NCBI GenBank assembly: GCA_020401865.1
Contig: JADCAS010000005.1
Location: 310,001-374,000, forward strand
Direction of reading: 5' to 3'
Source of the DNA: Phenylobacterium sp.
GTDB taxonomy: Bacteria; Pseudomonadota; Alphaproteobacteria; Caulobacterales; Caulobacteraceae
DNA length: 64,000 nt
Positions 19,589 to 29,808 of the stretch are shown in pieces; the first letter of the stretch is position 1; each line of letters begins with the position of its first letter. The notes under the pieces were generated by a model that saw only the letters and a program-made list of their open reading frames with translations, did no database searches and was not told the DNA's origin. The translations under genes were made by a program, and so were the position numbers.

Positions 19589-21130
19589 CTAATCCAGGGT
19601 GAAGAGGTTGCGACGGTCGTCCTCGGAGCGGGCGACAGTTCCGGTGCGGCCTATGCCCTCCCGGGCCTCGAGGGAGGCCAGGGCCTCTGTCTCGGTCCCC
19701 GGAATGATGGCGGCGAAGCGGCGGTCGGCCATGTCCCGGGCGACGATGATCCCCATCCGGAAGCCGTCCCGGTCATGAATCACCGTGTAGGTCTCCACCC
19801 TGCCCAGCCCGGACGGCCGTTCGATGACGGCGGGGCGCGGCAGGGCGTCGATCTGCGCCTGCAGGACCGCGGGATCCTCCCGCCGGAAGGGCGCGGAGGG
19901 CCGGCGCGTGGAATAGACGCCGGTGGACTGCTTGGTCAGGTACCAGCCGTTGGCCGTGCAGAGGCCGAAGCTTCCGGGCTGCGCCCGCAGGCGCTGCATC
20001 ATCACCACGACCCCGTGCATGGCGTAGTTGTTTCCGGGACCCCCGGCATAGGGCAGCCCCCCGGTGACCGTGAAACCCCTGGGATCGTCCGGGGCCAGGC
20101 CCAGGGACTCGGCCCCGACCTGAACCGCCGAGGGGAAGCAGGAATAGAGGTCAAAGGCGGCGATGTCCGAGACCGACAGTCCCGCCATGCCCAGGGCGCG
20201 CTCACCCGTCAGGCGCATGGCCGGGCTGGAGTGGAAGTCCTGGCGGTCGATAGGGTTCCAGATGTCGTTGGCGTCGGCGCAGCCGTGCAGGAAGACCATG
20301 CGGTCCTCGGCCACCCCCAGCTCCCGCGCCCGCGCCAGACTGGTGATCAGGACCCCTGCGGACTGGTCGACGTCCATGATGGCGTTCAGGAACTTCGGAT
20401 AGGGGAAGCCGATCATGCGGTTGGCCGGCGTCACCGTGACCAGTTCCTCCGCCGACCGCTCGATGGGGAACCAGGCTTCCGGGTTGGCCGCCGCCACCCG
20501 GGTGAAGGGGGCGAAGAGCTCCCCGAGGCGCCTCTGGTGGTCCGGGATCGACCGGCCGTCCCGGGCGCGCAGGGCGTTCTCGAAGAGGGGATAGATGTTG
20601 ATCGGCCGGTCCATGCCGTGGACCGCCTCATAGGCGCTGACGCCGGGCCGGCCATCACCGATCCATTCCGGCGGCGGAAGGTCCTCGGCGTCGTCCCAGT
20701 CCTCGAATCCCAGACCGCGGGTCAGACGCTTCACGCCCGATCCCATGAACTCGGCGCCGATCACCAGGACCTGGCGGTTTCGACCCTCCGAGATCCTCTG
20801 GGCCGCGACGTTGATGGCGTACTGCGAACTGTTGCCGCCGGCGCGGGTGTAGACGCTCCAGTCCGGCCGGGCGCCCAGCCGCCGGGCCAGGGTCGCGGGC
20901 GGGTTGGTCGAATGCGGCATGACACGCCGCTCACCTTGCGCATCTATGGCGAAACTGATCATGGCGAGGCCGTCGATACGGGCCAGGACGTCTGCGCCCA
21001 GCCCGGCGTCAGCAGCGGCGCGTTCCGCCGCGAACTTGAGCAATTGCGTGGGAGAGGGCGACGCGCCGGGATCGCCCCGCCAGGTGAACTGGCCGCCTCC
21101 GATCAGAACCGGTGTCGTTTCGTCGCTCAC
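19589..21130 (-). CDS. Thiolase-like protein lacking the nucleophilic cysteine
   Basis: A 513-residue protein with the thiolase fold over about residues 1-380 (VLIGGGQFTWRGDP, RQVLVIGAEFMGSG, AAFDLYSCFPSAVQVGAE, YAGGPGNNYAMHGVVVMM) and an added C-terminal domain of roughly 100 residues (PSGLGRVETYTVIHDRDGF). Where SCP-x thiolases have a nucleophile within an ACASG-type motif, this one reads TRAGGNSSQYA, so no Cys is present. The architecture fits thiolase-like protein type 1 with its additional C-terminal OB-type domain (family knowledge). It is often annotated acetyl-CoA acetyltransferase, but classic thiolytic activity is doubtful. It heads the three-gene minus-strand unit. Confidence 0.82.
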   Translation of the reverse strand: MSDETTPVLIGGGQFTWRGDPGASPSPTQLLKFAAERAAADAGLGADVLARIDGLAMISFAIDAQGERRVMPHSTNPPATLARRLGARPDWSVYTRAGGNSSQYAINVAAQRISEGRNRQVLVIGAEFMGSGVKRLTRGLGFEDWDDAEDLPPPEWIGDGRPGVSAYEAVHGMDRPINIYPLFENALRARDGRSIPDHQRRLGELFAPFTRVAAANPEAWFPIERSAEELVTVTPANRMIGFPYPKFLNAIMDVDQSAGVLITSLARARELGVAEDRMVFLHGCADANDIWNPIDRQDFHSSPAMRLTGERALGMAGLSVSDIAAFDLYSCFPSAVQVGAESLGLAPDDPRGFTVTGGLPYAGGPGNNYAMHGVVVMMQRLRAQPGSFGLCTANGWYLTKQSTGVYSTRRPSAPFRREDPAVLQAQIDALPRPAVIERPSGLGRVETYTVIHDRDGFRMGIIVARDMADRRFAAIIPGTETEALASLEAREGIGRTGTVARSEDDRRNLFTLD

Positions 21131-21172
21131 CCGGCGTCTCCCCGTCTGCCTGGGGACGATCCTAGGCTCTGA

Positions 21173-21706
<534 letters not shown>

Positions 21707-21739
21707 GCGGCGGGACATTTCACCACAAAGGGGAACATC

Positions 21740-23149
21740 ATGGCCACGGCCAAGGACATTCTGAACCAGATCAAGGAAAAGGACGTCAAGTACGTCGACG
21801 TCCGCTTCACCGACATCCGCGGCAAGCTGCAGCATGTCACCTTCGACATCGACCTGGTGGACGAGGAGTTCCTGACTGACGGCACCATGTTCGACGGCTC
21901 TTCCATCGCCGGCTGGAAGGCGATCAACGAGAGCGACATGAAGCTGCGTCCGGACCTCGACACAGCGATCATCGATCCGTTCTACCAGCAGACCACCATG
22001 GCGCTGATGTGCGACGTCCTGAACCCGGACACCGGCCTGCCGTACAACCGGGACCCCCGCTCCATTTCCAAGGCGGCCCTGAATTACATGAAGTCGGCCG
22101 GGATCGGCGACACCGCCTTCTTCGGCCCCGAGGCGGAGTTCTTCATTTTCGACGACGTGCGCTGGTCGACTGCGCCGCACAATACGGGGTATTCCTTCGA
22201 CGTATCGGAGCTGCCAATCAACTCGTCCAAGGAGTACCCCGAAGGCAACCTCGGCCACAGGCCCGGACCCAAGGGCGGCTACTTCCCGGTCAATCCGGTG
22301 GATTCCGGCCAGGACATTCGCGGGGAAATGCTCGCAGTGATGGGTGAGCTGGGCATGAAGCCCGAGAAGCATCACCACGAAGTGGCCCCCGCCCAGCATG
22401 AGCTTGGCCTGAAGTTCGACACCCTCGTGGTGATGGCGGACCGGATGCAGCTCTACAAGTACGTCATCCACAACGTGGCCGCCGCCTACGGCAAGTCGGC
22501 GACCTTCATGGCCAAGCCGATGTTCGCCGACAACGGCTCTGGCATGCACGTGCACCAGTCGATCTGGGGCGCCGGCAAGCCGCTGTTCGCCGGCGACAAG
22601 TACGCAGGTCTGTCCCAGATGTGCCTCTGGTACATCGGCGGCATCATCAAGCACGCCAAGGCCATCAACGCCTTCTCGAACTCGACCACCAACTCGTACA
22701 AGCGCCTGGTGCCGGGCTACGAAGCCCCGGTGAAGCTGGCCTACTCGGCCCGCAACCGCTCGGCGTCGATCCGCATCCCGCACGTCGACAGCCCGAAGGG
22801 TAAGCGGATCGAGGCCCGCTTCCCCGACCCGATGGGCAACCCCTACCTGACCTTCACCGCCCTGCTGATGGCCGGCCTCGACGGCATCATCAATCAGATC
22901 GATCCGGGCGGCCCGCAGGACAAGAACCTCTACGACCTGCCCCCCCGCGAGCAGAAGAAGGTCCCCGAGGTCTGTGGTTCGCTGCGCGAGGCTCTCGAGA
23001 GCCTCGACAAGGACCGGGCCTTCCTGAAGGCCGGCGGCGTCATGGACGACGACTTCATCGACTCCTACATCGAGTTGAAGATGGAAGAGGTGATGCGGCT
23101 CCAGCTGCACCCGCACCCGGTCGAGTTCGACATGTACTACAAGTGCTGA
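21740..23149 (+). CDS. glnA: Glutamine synthetase type I
   Basis: A 469-residue dodecameric enzyme that makes glutamine from glutamate, ammonia and ATP. Visible motifs are [19 protein letters not shown], the active-site [28 protein letters not shown] and the ATP-binding [10 protein letters not shown]. The conserved [16 protein letters not shown] holds the Tyr adenylylated by GlnE, so it is the regulated GSI-beta type. AAAGGGGAA precedes the ATG. It is followed by a strong terminator. Confidence 0.98.
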   Translation: MATAKDILNQIKEKDVKYVDVRFTDIRGKLQHVTFDIDLVDEEFLTDGTMFDGSSIAGWKAINESDMKLRPDLDTAIIDPFYQQTTMALMCDVLNPDTGLPYNRDPRSISKAALNYMKSAGIGDTAFFGPEAEFFIFDDVRWSTAPHNTGYSFDVSELPINSSKEYPEGNLGHRPGPKGGYFPVNPVDSGQDIRGEMLAVMGELGMKPEKHHHEVAPAQHELGLKFDTLVVMADRMQLYKYVIHNVAAAYGKSATFMAKPMFADNGSGMHVHQSIWGAGKPLFAGDKYAGLSQMCLWYIGGIIKHAKAINAFSNSTTNSYKRLVPGYEAPVKLAYSARNRSASIRIPHVDSPKGKRIEARFPDPMGNPYLTFTALLMAGLDGIINQIDPGGPQDKNLYDLPPREQKKVPEVCGSLREALESLDKDRAFLKAGGVMDDDFIDSYIELKMEEVMRLQLHPHPVEFDMYYKC

Positions 23150-23178
23150 CGCCAGCGATCCTTCGCTGACGCACGAGG

Positions 23179-23208
23179 GGGCCGCCGGAAGGATCTGGCG
23201 GCCCTTTT
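23179..23208 (+). terminator. Rho-independent terminator after glnA
   Basis: An eight-base-pair stem GGGCCGCC (23179-23186) with GGCGGCCC (23197-23204), a ten-base loop and an immediate TTTT run. It starts 30 bp after the glnA stop and should end the glnBA transcript. Confidence 0.88.
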
Positions 23209-23250
23209 CCTTGCGCGGCGGGCGACGCCGAATCGCGGCAAACGTGGGAC

Positions 23251-25287
23251 ATGTCCGGGCCCCCTCCCCAAGCCTCGCTCTTCGACGATCCGCAGCCGGA
23301 GCCGAGGCCGGCCGGCCTCGCGGAGCCTGCGCCTGCAACACCCGCCGCAAAAGGCGGGGGATACTCCGCCAAGGATATCGAGGTCCTCGAGGGCCTGGAG
23401 CCCGTCCGGAAGCGGCCGGGCATGTACATCGGCGGCACGGACGAACGCGCCCTGCACCATCTCTTCGCCGAGGTCCTGGACAACGCCATGGACGAGGCCG
23501 TCGCCGGTCACGCCAGGGTCATCGAGGTGCGTCTGGACGCCGACGGCGCTCTGACGGTCCGGGACGACGGCCGCGGCATTCCCGTGGATCCGCATCCCAA
23601 GCATCCGGGCAAGTCCGCCCTCGAGGTCATCATGACCGTCCTGCATTCGGGCGGGAAATTCTCGGGCAAGGCCTATGAGACCTCCGGCGGCCTGCACGGG
23701 GTCGGCGTCTCCGTGGTCAACGCCCTGTCCGAGCACCTGGAGGTGACCGCCTTCAAGGACGGTTTCGAGTGGCGCCAGACCTTCAGCCGGGGCAAGCCCG
23801 TCAGCGCGCTCGAGAAGCTGGGACCCACCCGCCGGCATGGCACGGTCATTACCTTCCGGCCCGATCCCGTGATCTTCGGCGACTCCGCCGTCTTCCGTCC
23901 GGCCCGCCTCTACCGGATGGCGCGCTCCAAGGCCTACCTGTTCGGAGGCGTCGAGATCCGCTGGACCTGCGATCCCTCCCGGATCCAGGACCAGACCCCC
24001 GCCGAGGCCGTCCTGCGGTTCCCCAACGGCCTCGCCGACTACCTCGCCGAGCGGGTGAACGGTGTTGAGACGCTCACGCCGGAGCCCTTCACAGGCCGGT
24101 TCGAGCGCAAGGGCGATCCTGGCAAGGTCGAATGGGCCGTCGCCTGGACAGGCGCCGGCTTCGGTGAGGCGGACGGCTTTCTCCAATCCTACTGCAACAC
24201 AGTGCCCACCCCCGAGGGCGGGACCCACGAGGCCGGCTTTCGGGCCGCCCTGACACGCGGGCTCAAGGCCTATGCCGAGCTGGTCGGCGAGAAGCGGGCG
24301 GGCCTGCTGACGGCTGAGGATGTGGTCGCCCAGGCCGGCGGTCTGGTCAGTGTCTTTATCGCCAACCCCGAGTTCCAGGGCCAGACCAAGGAGCGCCTGT
24401 CCTCCGCCGAGGCCCAGAAGCTGGTCGAAGCCGCCCTGCGCGATCCCTTCGATCACTGGCTGGCCGCCCAGCCGAAGTCGGCGAGGGCCCTCCTGGACTT
24501 CGTTCTCCTGCGCGCCGAGGAGCGTCTCAAACGGCGGCGCGACAAGGAGGTCGCCCGGGCCTCCGCCACCCGCAAGCTGCGCCTCCCTGGCAAGCTCGCC
24601 GACTGCTCCGCCCAGGCCGCCGAGGGCTCCGAGATCTTCATCGTCGAGGGCGACAGCGCCGGCGGCTCGGCCAAGCAGGCCCGGGATCGCCGGACCCAGG
24701 CCATCCTGCCGCTCCGCGGGAAGATCCTGAACGTCGCCTCGGCGACACCGGACAAGCTGCTCCAGAACCGGGAGCTGTCGGACCTCATGCTGGCCCTCGG
24801 CGTCCAGGGCGGCGGACGCTTCCGCGAGGAGGACCTGCGATACGACCGCGTGATCATCATGACCGACGCCGACGTCGACGGCGCCCACATCGCCAGTCTG
24901 CTGATCACCTTCTTCTACCGGACCATGCCCCAGCTGATCCGTGCGGGGCGTCTCTACCTGGCCCTCCCCCCGCTCTACCGCCTCAGCCATGGCGGCAAGG
25001 TGGTCTACGCTCGCGACGACGCCCACCGGGAAACCCTGCTGGCCACCGAGTTCAAGGGAAGGAAGCCCGAGATTGGCCGCTTCAAGGGCCTGGGCGAGAT
25101 GATGCCGGCCCAGCTTCGCGAGACCACCATGGACCCGGCCCGGCGCATCCTGGCCCGGGTGACCCTCCCCCGCTCCGAGGAGTCCGTGGCCGACCTCGTG
25201 GAGGCCCTCATGGGCCGCAAGCCCGAGATGCGCTTCCGGTTCATCCAGGAGAACGCCGAGTTCGCGACCGCCGACCTCGACCTCTAG
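23251..25287 (+). CDS. parE: DNA topoisomerase IV subunit B
   Basis: A 678-residue ATPase subunit of the chromosome-decatenating type II topoisomerase. A roughly 40-residue Pro/Ala-rich N-terminus precedes [20 protein letters not shown]; the GHKL ATPase motifs are [26 protein letters not shown] and [15 protein letters not shown]. The TOPRIM part has [19 protein letters not shown] and [17 protein letters not shown]. The [14 protein letters not shown] stretch and overall length favour ParE over GyrB. parC is not in the window. Confidence 0.94.
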   Translation: MSGPPPQASLFDDPQPEPRPAGLAEPAPATPAAKGGGYSAKDIEVLEGLEPVRKRPGMYIGGTDERALHHLFAEVLDNAMDEAVAGHARVIEVRLDADGALTVRDDGRGIPVDPHPKHPGKSALEVIMTVLHSGGKFSGKAYETSGGLHGVGVSVVNALSEHLEVTAFKDGFEWRQTFSRGKPVSALEKLGPTRRHGTVITFRPDPVIFGDSAVFRPARLYRMARSKAYLFGGVEIRWTCDPSRIQDQTPAEAVLRFPNGLADYLAERVNGVETLTPEPFTGRFERKGDPGKVEWAVAWTGAGFGEADGFLQSYCNTVPTPEGGTHEAGFRAALTRGLKAYAELVGEKRAGLLTAEDVVAQAGGLVSVFIANPEFQGQTKERLSSAEAQKLVEAALRDPFDHWLAAQPKSARALLDFVLLRAEERLKRRRDKEVARASATRKLRLPGKLADCSAQAAEGSEIFIVEGDSAGGSAKQARDRRTQAILPLRGKILNVASATPDKLLQNRELSDLMLALGVQGGGRFREEDLRYDRVIIMTDADVDGAHIASLLITFFYRTMPQLIRAGRLYLALPPLYRLSHGGKVVYARDDAHRETLLATEFKGRKPEIGRFKGLGEMMPAQLRETTMDPARRILARVTLPRSEESVADLVEALMGRKPEMRFRFIQENAEFATADLDL

Positions 25288-25433
25288 ATCAAACGGGGCC
25301 TGCGCCTTCGCTTGCGCGTTGACTTGGCCCCCCCAGCCCGTATGTTCCGCGGCGCGCGACGACCGACGTCCGCGCCGCTGCGCCGTGCGCGCCCCCGCCC
25401 CGCGGGTCGGGCCCGTCGCCCTTTAGGCAAGTA

Positions 25434-26969
25434 ATGACCGAATTCTCTGAACTGGGCCTGTCCCCTGAAATCCTGCAGGCCATCTCCAACACCGGCTACA
25501 CCACCGCAACCCCCATCCAGGCCGAGGCCATCCCCGTCGCCCTGACCGGGCGGGACGTCCTGGGCATCGCCCAGACCGGCACGGGCAAGACCGCGGCCTT
25601 CACCCTGCCGATGATCGAACGCCTGGCGTCCGGCCGCAGCCGGGCCCGGATGCCCCGAGCCCTTGTCATCGCCCCGACCCGGGAGCTGGCCGACCAGGTT
25701 TCCGCCGCCTTTGAACGCTATTCGGCGGGACAGGTGCGCAAGCTCTCCTGGGCCCTCCTGATCGGCGGCGTCTCCTTCAACGACCAGGAACTGAAGCTGG
25801 ACCGCGGCGTCGATGTGCTGGTCGCCACCCCTGGCCGCCTCCTTGACCATTTTGAGCGCGGCAAGCTGCTGCTGACCGGCGTCCAGATCCTGGTCGTCGA
25901 CGAGGCGGACCGAATGCTCGACATGGGCTTCATTCCCGACATCGAGCGGATTTTCCGTCTGACGCCGCCCAAGAAGCAGACCCTGTTCTTCTCGGCGACC
26001 ATGCCGCCCGAGATCACCCGGCTGACCCAGCAGTTCCTCAATGATCCCGTTCGGATCGAGGTCGCAAGGCCGGCCACCACCGCCGAGACCATCGCCCAGC
26101 ACATTGTCCGGCTGCCGACCTCCGACCCGAAGGCCAAGCGGACCGCCCTGCGGATGCTCATCGAAGCCGAAGGGATCAAGAACGGGATTGTCTTCTGCAA
26201 CCGCAAGTCCGAGGTGGACATCGTCGCCAAGAGCCTGCGGACCCACGGTTTTGACGCCGCCGCCATTCACGGCGACCTCGACCAGCAGACCCGCATGCGC
26301 ACTCTGGACGCCTTCCGGAACGGCGACCTGAAGCTGCTTTGCGCGTCCGACGTCGCGGCCCGCGGCCTCGACATCCCCGATGTGAGCCACGTCTTCAACT
26401 ACGACGTGCCGCACCACGCCGACGACTATGTCCACCGGATCGGTCGGACGGGACGCGCCGGCAAATCGGGCCGCGCCTTCATGATCGTCACGCCTGCCGA
26501 CGCCAAGAACATCGACAAGGTCCTGAAGCTGATCGGCAAGGACCCGAAGGAGGTCGTCCTCGAGGGCGTCGACTTCGCCGCGATCAAGGATACGCCGCGG
26601 GAAGATCGAAAGTCTCCCCGCGGCCGGGCCGCCCCGAGGGGAAGGGCCCGTGACGACCAGGACCGACCCCCGCGGCCCCGTCGGGAAGCCCCGTCCGAGA
26701 CCCGGATCAAGCCCGAGGCGACCGCTTCCGTCCAGGCGCCTGCTGCAGAACCCACCCCGGCCCCCAGGGACCGTGCGGAGCGCCGGTCAGCGGAGGCCGC
26801 GCCGGAACCGCGCCCCATTCGCGCAGATCGTCGGGAACGACCGGACCCGACCAGGTCCAGGAGCCGTGAGGACTCCGATGAGGCTCGTCGGTCCGAAAAA
26901 CCGGTCGTGGGGTTCGGGTCCGAGCTTCCGGCCTTCCTGACCCGCCCGATCAACTCCGGGCGAAAGTGA
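25434..26969 (+). CDS. rhlE: DEAD-box RNA helicase (RhlE-like)
   Basis: A 511-residue ATP-dependent RNA helicase. All core motifs are present: Q motif TGYTTATPIQAEAIP, Walker A AQTGTGKTAAF, PTRELADQ, VATPGRLLDHF, DEADRMLDMGF, FSATMP, and HRIGRTGRAGKSG. After residue about 385 comes a low-complexity basic tail rich in Arg, Pro and Ala, probably for RNA or protein contacts; such tails vary. In alphaproteobacteria RhlE-type helicases join ribosome assembly or the degradosome. Codon use is ordinary for the region. Confidence 0.92.
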   Translation: MTEFSELGLSPEILQAISNTGYTTATPIQAEAIPVALTGRDVLGIAQTGTGKTAAFTLPMIERLASGRSRARMPRALVIAPTRELADQVSAAFERYSAGQVRKLSWALLIGGVSFNDQELKLDRGVDVLVATPGRLLDHFERGKLLLTGVQILVVDEADRMLDMGFIPDIERIFRLTPPKKQTLFFSATMPPEITRLTQQFLNDPVRIEVARPATTAETIAQHIVRLPTSDPKAKRTALRMLIEAEGIKNGIVFCNRKSEVDIVAKSLRTHGFDAAAIHGDLDQQTRMRTLDAFRNGDLKLLCASDVAARGLDIPDVSHVFNYDVPHHADDYVHRIGRTGRAGKSGRAFMIVTPADAKNIDKVLKLIGKDPKEVVLEGVDFAAIKDTPREDRKSPRGRAAPRGRARDDQDRPPRPRREAPSETRIKPEATASVQAPAAEPTPAPRDRAERRSAEAAPEPRPIRADRRERPDPTRSRSREDSDEARRSEKPVVGFGSELPAFLTRPINSGRK

Positions 26970-27080
26970 GCCCGGGAGGTCTCTGTGCTTGACTCGATGG
27001 CTCAGGGGCGGAACTGAGACAGAGAGAGGGCGTCGCTGACGCTTTGGTTGCACCGGGGCGGGAGCCAAGGGAAGGAGAAC

Positions 27081-28124
27081 ATGGCGGAGGACATAGAGGC
27101 CAGGTTCAGGTCACCTGAGGCCTACGAACTCGCCCGCCTTGCGCTGGAGCATCTGGAGTCCCAGCGCATCTGGCCCACCCCGGTGAACTATGAGCTCTGG
27201 TCCTACATCATCGCCGAACCCAATGGCGCGCTCGCGCGGGAACTGGAGCGGTTGCTCGTGGCCGGTGAGCCGATCACGGACGTCCTGACCGAGCGCCTAG
27301 CCTCGACCTACCTGCCGAAGGGCCGTCTGAGCGAGCAGATCCGCGACACTGGCAAGGCCCTGTCCCGCGAATTGGCCAGCGCCGAACAGGCCATCCGGAC
27401 CGCACAGGAGAGCAGCGAGAACTTCTCCTCCCGACTCGAAGAGACGACCCGGACTCTGGAGAAGGATCCGAGCGGCGCGGCTCTGCAGGACGTCGTCGCT
27501 GACCTGACCGACGCGACCAAGCAGATGCAGTTGCAGAACGCCTCCGTCGAGCGCGCACTGGCGGCGTCGACGACGGAGGTCGCCATGCTCAGGGAACAGC
27601 TGGAGGAAATCCGCAAGGAGGCGGCCACCGATCCCCTGACCCTGCTCGCCAACCGGCGCGCCTTCGATGAGGCTATCGAGCGGATCCGTGCAGAGGTCGC
27701 AGAAGTCGGCGGCGACTTTTGTCTGGCCTTTCTCGACATCGACCACTTCAAGAAGTTCAATGACACCTGGGGACACCAGACGGGCGACCAGGTGCTCCGT
27801 TATGTCGCCGGCGTCATCCGCCAGCGGGTGGCGCCCCCAAGGTTCGCGGCCCGCTTCGGGGGAGAGGAGTTTGCGCTTATCCTGCCCGGAGAAAGCCTGT
27901 CCGAGACGGCCTCCTTGGTGGAGCAGATCCTGAAGGATGTCTCTGTGGCGAGCGTGCGGCGGCGTTCGACCAACGACAATCTGGGTGTGATCACCCTTTC
28001 CGCCGGCATTGCGCGCCACCGGCCCGGTGACACTGTCCACGACCTGATCGAACGGGCGGACGCAAGCCTCTACAACGCCAAACGCCGGGGCCGGAACCGC
28101 CTGGCTGTCGAAGGCGATGGCTGA
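27081..28124 (+). CDS. GGDEF diguanylate cyclase
   Basis: A 347-residue protein predicted to make cyclic di-GMP. The first 180 residues are mostly helical, with a long coiled-coil-like stretch rich in Glu, Gln and Ala; no transmembrane segment is seen, so it is cytoplasmic. The C-terminal GGDEF domain starts ATDPLTLLANRRAFDEA, has the metal and base contacts FLDIDHFKKFNDTWGHQTGD and the active signature FGGEEF. At the inhibitory I-site, where an RxxD would lie, the sequence is APPR, so product inhibition through that site seems absent. The start has GGGAAGGAG upstream. Confidence 0.9.
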   Translation: MAEDIEARFRSPEAYELARLALEHLESQRIWPTPVNYELWSYIIAEPNGALARELERLLVAGEPITDVLTERLASTYLPKGRLSEQIRDTGKALSRELASAEQAIRTAQESSENFSSRLEETTRTLEKDPSGAALQDVVADLTDATKQMQLQNASVERALAASTTEVAMLREQLEEIRKEAATDPLTLLANRRAFDEAIERIRAEVAEVGGDFCLAFLDIDHFKKFNDTWGHQTGDQVLRYVAGVIRQRVAPPRFAARFGGEEFALILPGESLSETASLVEQILKDVSVASVRRRSTNDNLGVITLSAGIARHRPGDTVHDLIERADASLYNAKRRGRNRLAVEGDG

Positions 28125-28152
28125 CCAAAGGGGGCTGGCCAAAGGGGGCTGG
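28125..28152. repeat. Tandem 14-bp direct repeat
   Basis: Two perfect head-to-tail copies of CCAAAGGGGGCTGG immediately after the diguanylate cyclase stop codon. Probably replication slippage; no known function. Confidence 0.85.
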
Positions 28153-28209
28153 CCTGACGCAGGGTCAGCCGGGGCTTTGTTGGGCTCTACACCAAACTCG
28201 GAGGGACGC

Positions 28210-29016
28210 ATGGCTTACGAGAAGATCAAGATTTCGCTGAATGACGGCATCGCCGTCATCTCCCTCGCCGACCCGGCCACCATGAACGCCGCCGGCCTCG
28301 ACACCATGGCCGAGCTGCGGGCGGCCTTCGCCGCCTATGCCCGACCTGAATCGGGCGCCCGCTGCGTCATCCTGACCGGCGAGGGACGCGGCTTCTGCTC
28401 CGGGGCCAACCTCTCTGGCGGCGGAAGCGCGGCGCAGTCCGCGAACCCGGACCCGGAAGGCCCCGACTCCGGCTCCGCGCTGGAGACCGTCTACAACCCC
28501 TTCATGACTTCCCTGCGGGATTATCCGATCCCGATCGTCACCGCGATCAATGGCGCGGCGGCGGGCGTGGGTTGCTCCATCGCCCTGATGGGCGACATCA
28601 TCGTCGCCGGAGAAAGCGCCTACTTCCTGCAGGCCTTCCGCCGGATCGGCCTCGTGCCGGACGGGGGCTCGACCTATCTCCTGCCGCGTCTGATCGGAAA
28701 GGCCCGGGCCCTGGAGATGGCCCTGCTGGGCGAGAAGATCCCTGCGAAGACCGCCCTGGACTGGGGTCTGGTGAACCGCGTGGTGCCCGATGACCAGCTC
28801 ATGTCCACCGCCCATGAGATCGCCCGCTCTCTCGCCGACGGCCCCTGGGCGCTGGGATCGATCCGTAAGCTGATCTGGGACAGCCTGGACAACCACTGGC
28901 TGCAGCAACTCCACGCCGAGCGCGTGGCCCAGCGCACCGCCGGTCGGACATCCGACTTCAAGGAGGGCGTGATGGCCTTCCTGCAGAAGCGCGTGGCGGT
29001 CTTCAGCCGCAAGTAG
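28210..29016 (+). CDS. Enoyl-CoA hydratase/isomerase family protein
   Basis: A 268-residue crotonase. The oxyanion-hole segments are GEGRGFCSGANLSGG (about residue 60) and AINGAAAGVGCSIALMGDI (about residue 115). The catalytic-region IGLVPDGGSTYLLPRLIG has Asp rather than Glu at the place typical for PaaG-like isomerases, so isomerase activity is as likely as hydratase. GGAGGGAC lies just upstream of ATG. It could act in fatty-acid or aromatic acyl-CoA breakdown. It converges on the SUF operon with six bases between stops. Confidence 0.9.
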   Translation: MAYEKIKISLNDGIAVISLADPATMNAAGLDTMAELRAAFAAYARPESGARCVILTGEGRGFCSGANLSGGGSAAQSANPDPEGPDSGSALETVYNPFMTSLRDYPIPIVTAINGAAAGVGCSIALMGDIIVAGESAYFLQAFRRIGLVPDGGSTYLLPRLIGKARALEMALLGEKIPAKTALDWGLVNRVVPDDQLMSTAHEIARSLADGPWALGSIRKLIWDSLDNHWLQQLHAERVAQRTAGRTSDFKEGVMAFLQKRVAVFSRK

Positions 29017-29022
29017 ACCGGA

Positions 29023-29424
29023 TCAGGCGTCGGGCGCTGCGGCGGGCTGGATGGTGACGCTCTCGCCGCAGCCGCAGGCGTCGGTCTGGTTGGGATTGCG
29101 GAAGACGAACTTGGACGACAAGCGCGTCACCTCGTAGTCGACCACAGTTCCAAGCAGGAAGAGCACCGCTGAGGGCTCCACGAGGATGGTCACGCCCTGG
29201 TCGGTGACCACCTCGTCCAGGGGGCCGATCGCCTCGGCATACTCCAGGACATACTCCTGCCCGGCGCAGCCGCCGTTCTTCACACCGACCCGCAGGCCCG
29301 CGATGGGCGCCTCGGAGCGCGCAATGATCTCACGGACGCGGTCGGCTGCAGCCGGCGTCAGGGAGACGACCTGCGGGCGGGGGCGGCGAGGACGCGGGGT
29401 GGCGGAGAGCGTTTCCAGGGTCAT
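29023..29424 (-). CDS. sufA: Iron-sulfur assembly protein SufA/IscA type
   Basis: A 133-residue A-type carrier that passes Fe-S clusters from SufBCD to apoproteins. The three conserved cysteines are in GVKNGGCAGQEYVLEY and ACGCGESVTI near the C-terminus. The first 20 residues (TLETLSATPRPRRPR) are non-conserved. It is the last gene of the SUF operon, 15 bp after sufT. Confidence 0.93.
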   Translation of the reverse strand: MTLETLSATPRPRRPRPQVVSLTPAAADRVREIIARSEAPIAGLRVGVKNGGCAGQEYVLEYAEAIGPLDEVVTDQGVTILVEPSAVLFLLGTVVDYEVTRLSSKFVFRNPNQTDACGCGESVTIQPAAAPDA

Positions 29425-29439
29425 GGGGTGAATATGGGC

Positions 29440-29808
29440 TCAGAACATGTTCAATTGAAGCTTGGCTTCGTCGGACATGCGCGACGGGTCCCAGGGCGGA
29501 TCGAAGACCAGGTCGACCTTGACGTTCCGGACTTCGGGAATGGCGCGCACAGCATCCTCGACCCAACCCGGCATCTCCCCCGCCACCGGGCACCCCGGCG
29601 CCGTCAGGGTCATGTCCACGGCCACGTCCCGGTCATCCGAGACATCCACCTTGTAGATGAGGCCCAGCTCGTAGATGTCGACCGGAATCTCGGGGTCAAA
29701 CACGGTCTTGAAGGCCTCGATCAGCCGGTCGGTCAGCCGATCGAGTTCAGCCTGGCTCAGGGCGCCTGGCGCGCCTTCGCCTGTCGGTTCGCTTGAGGTC
29801 GCGGTCAT
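29440..29808 (-). CDS. sufT: SUF system Fe-S assembly protein SufT (MIP18 family)
   Basis: A 122-residue DUF59/MIP18 domain protein that aids Fe-S maturation. The hallmark is VFDPEIPVDIYELGLIYKV followed by VDMTLTAPGCPVAGEMPGWV with its single conserved Cys, then VDLVFDPPWDPSRMSDEAK. The ATG overlaps the sufS stop (ATGA). About 25 N-terminal residues are poorly conserved. Confidence 0.92.
   Translation of the reverse strand: MTATSSEPTGEGAPGALSQAELDRLTDRLIEAFKTVFDPEIPVDIYELGLIYKVDVSDDRDVAVDMTLTAPGCPVAGEMPGWVEDAVRAIPEVRNVKVDLVFDPPWDPSRMSDEAKLQLNMF

Noticed and set aside
23137..25026. 629-codon open frame antisense to parE
   Set aside because: Shadow of parE, which has all its motifs.
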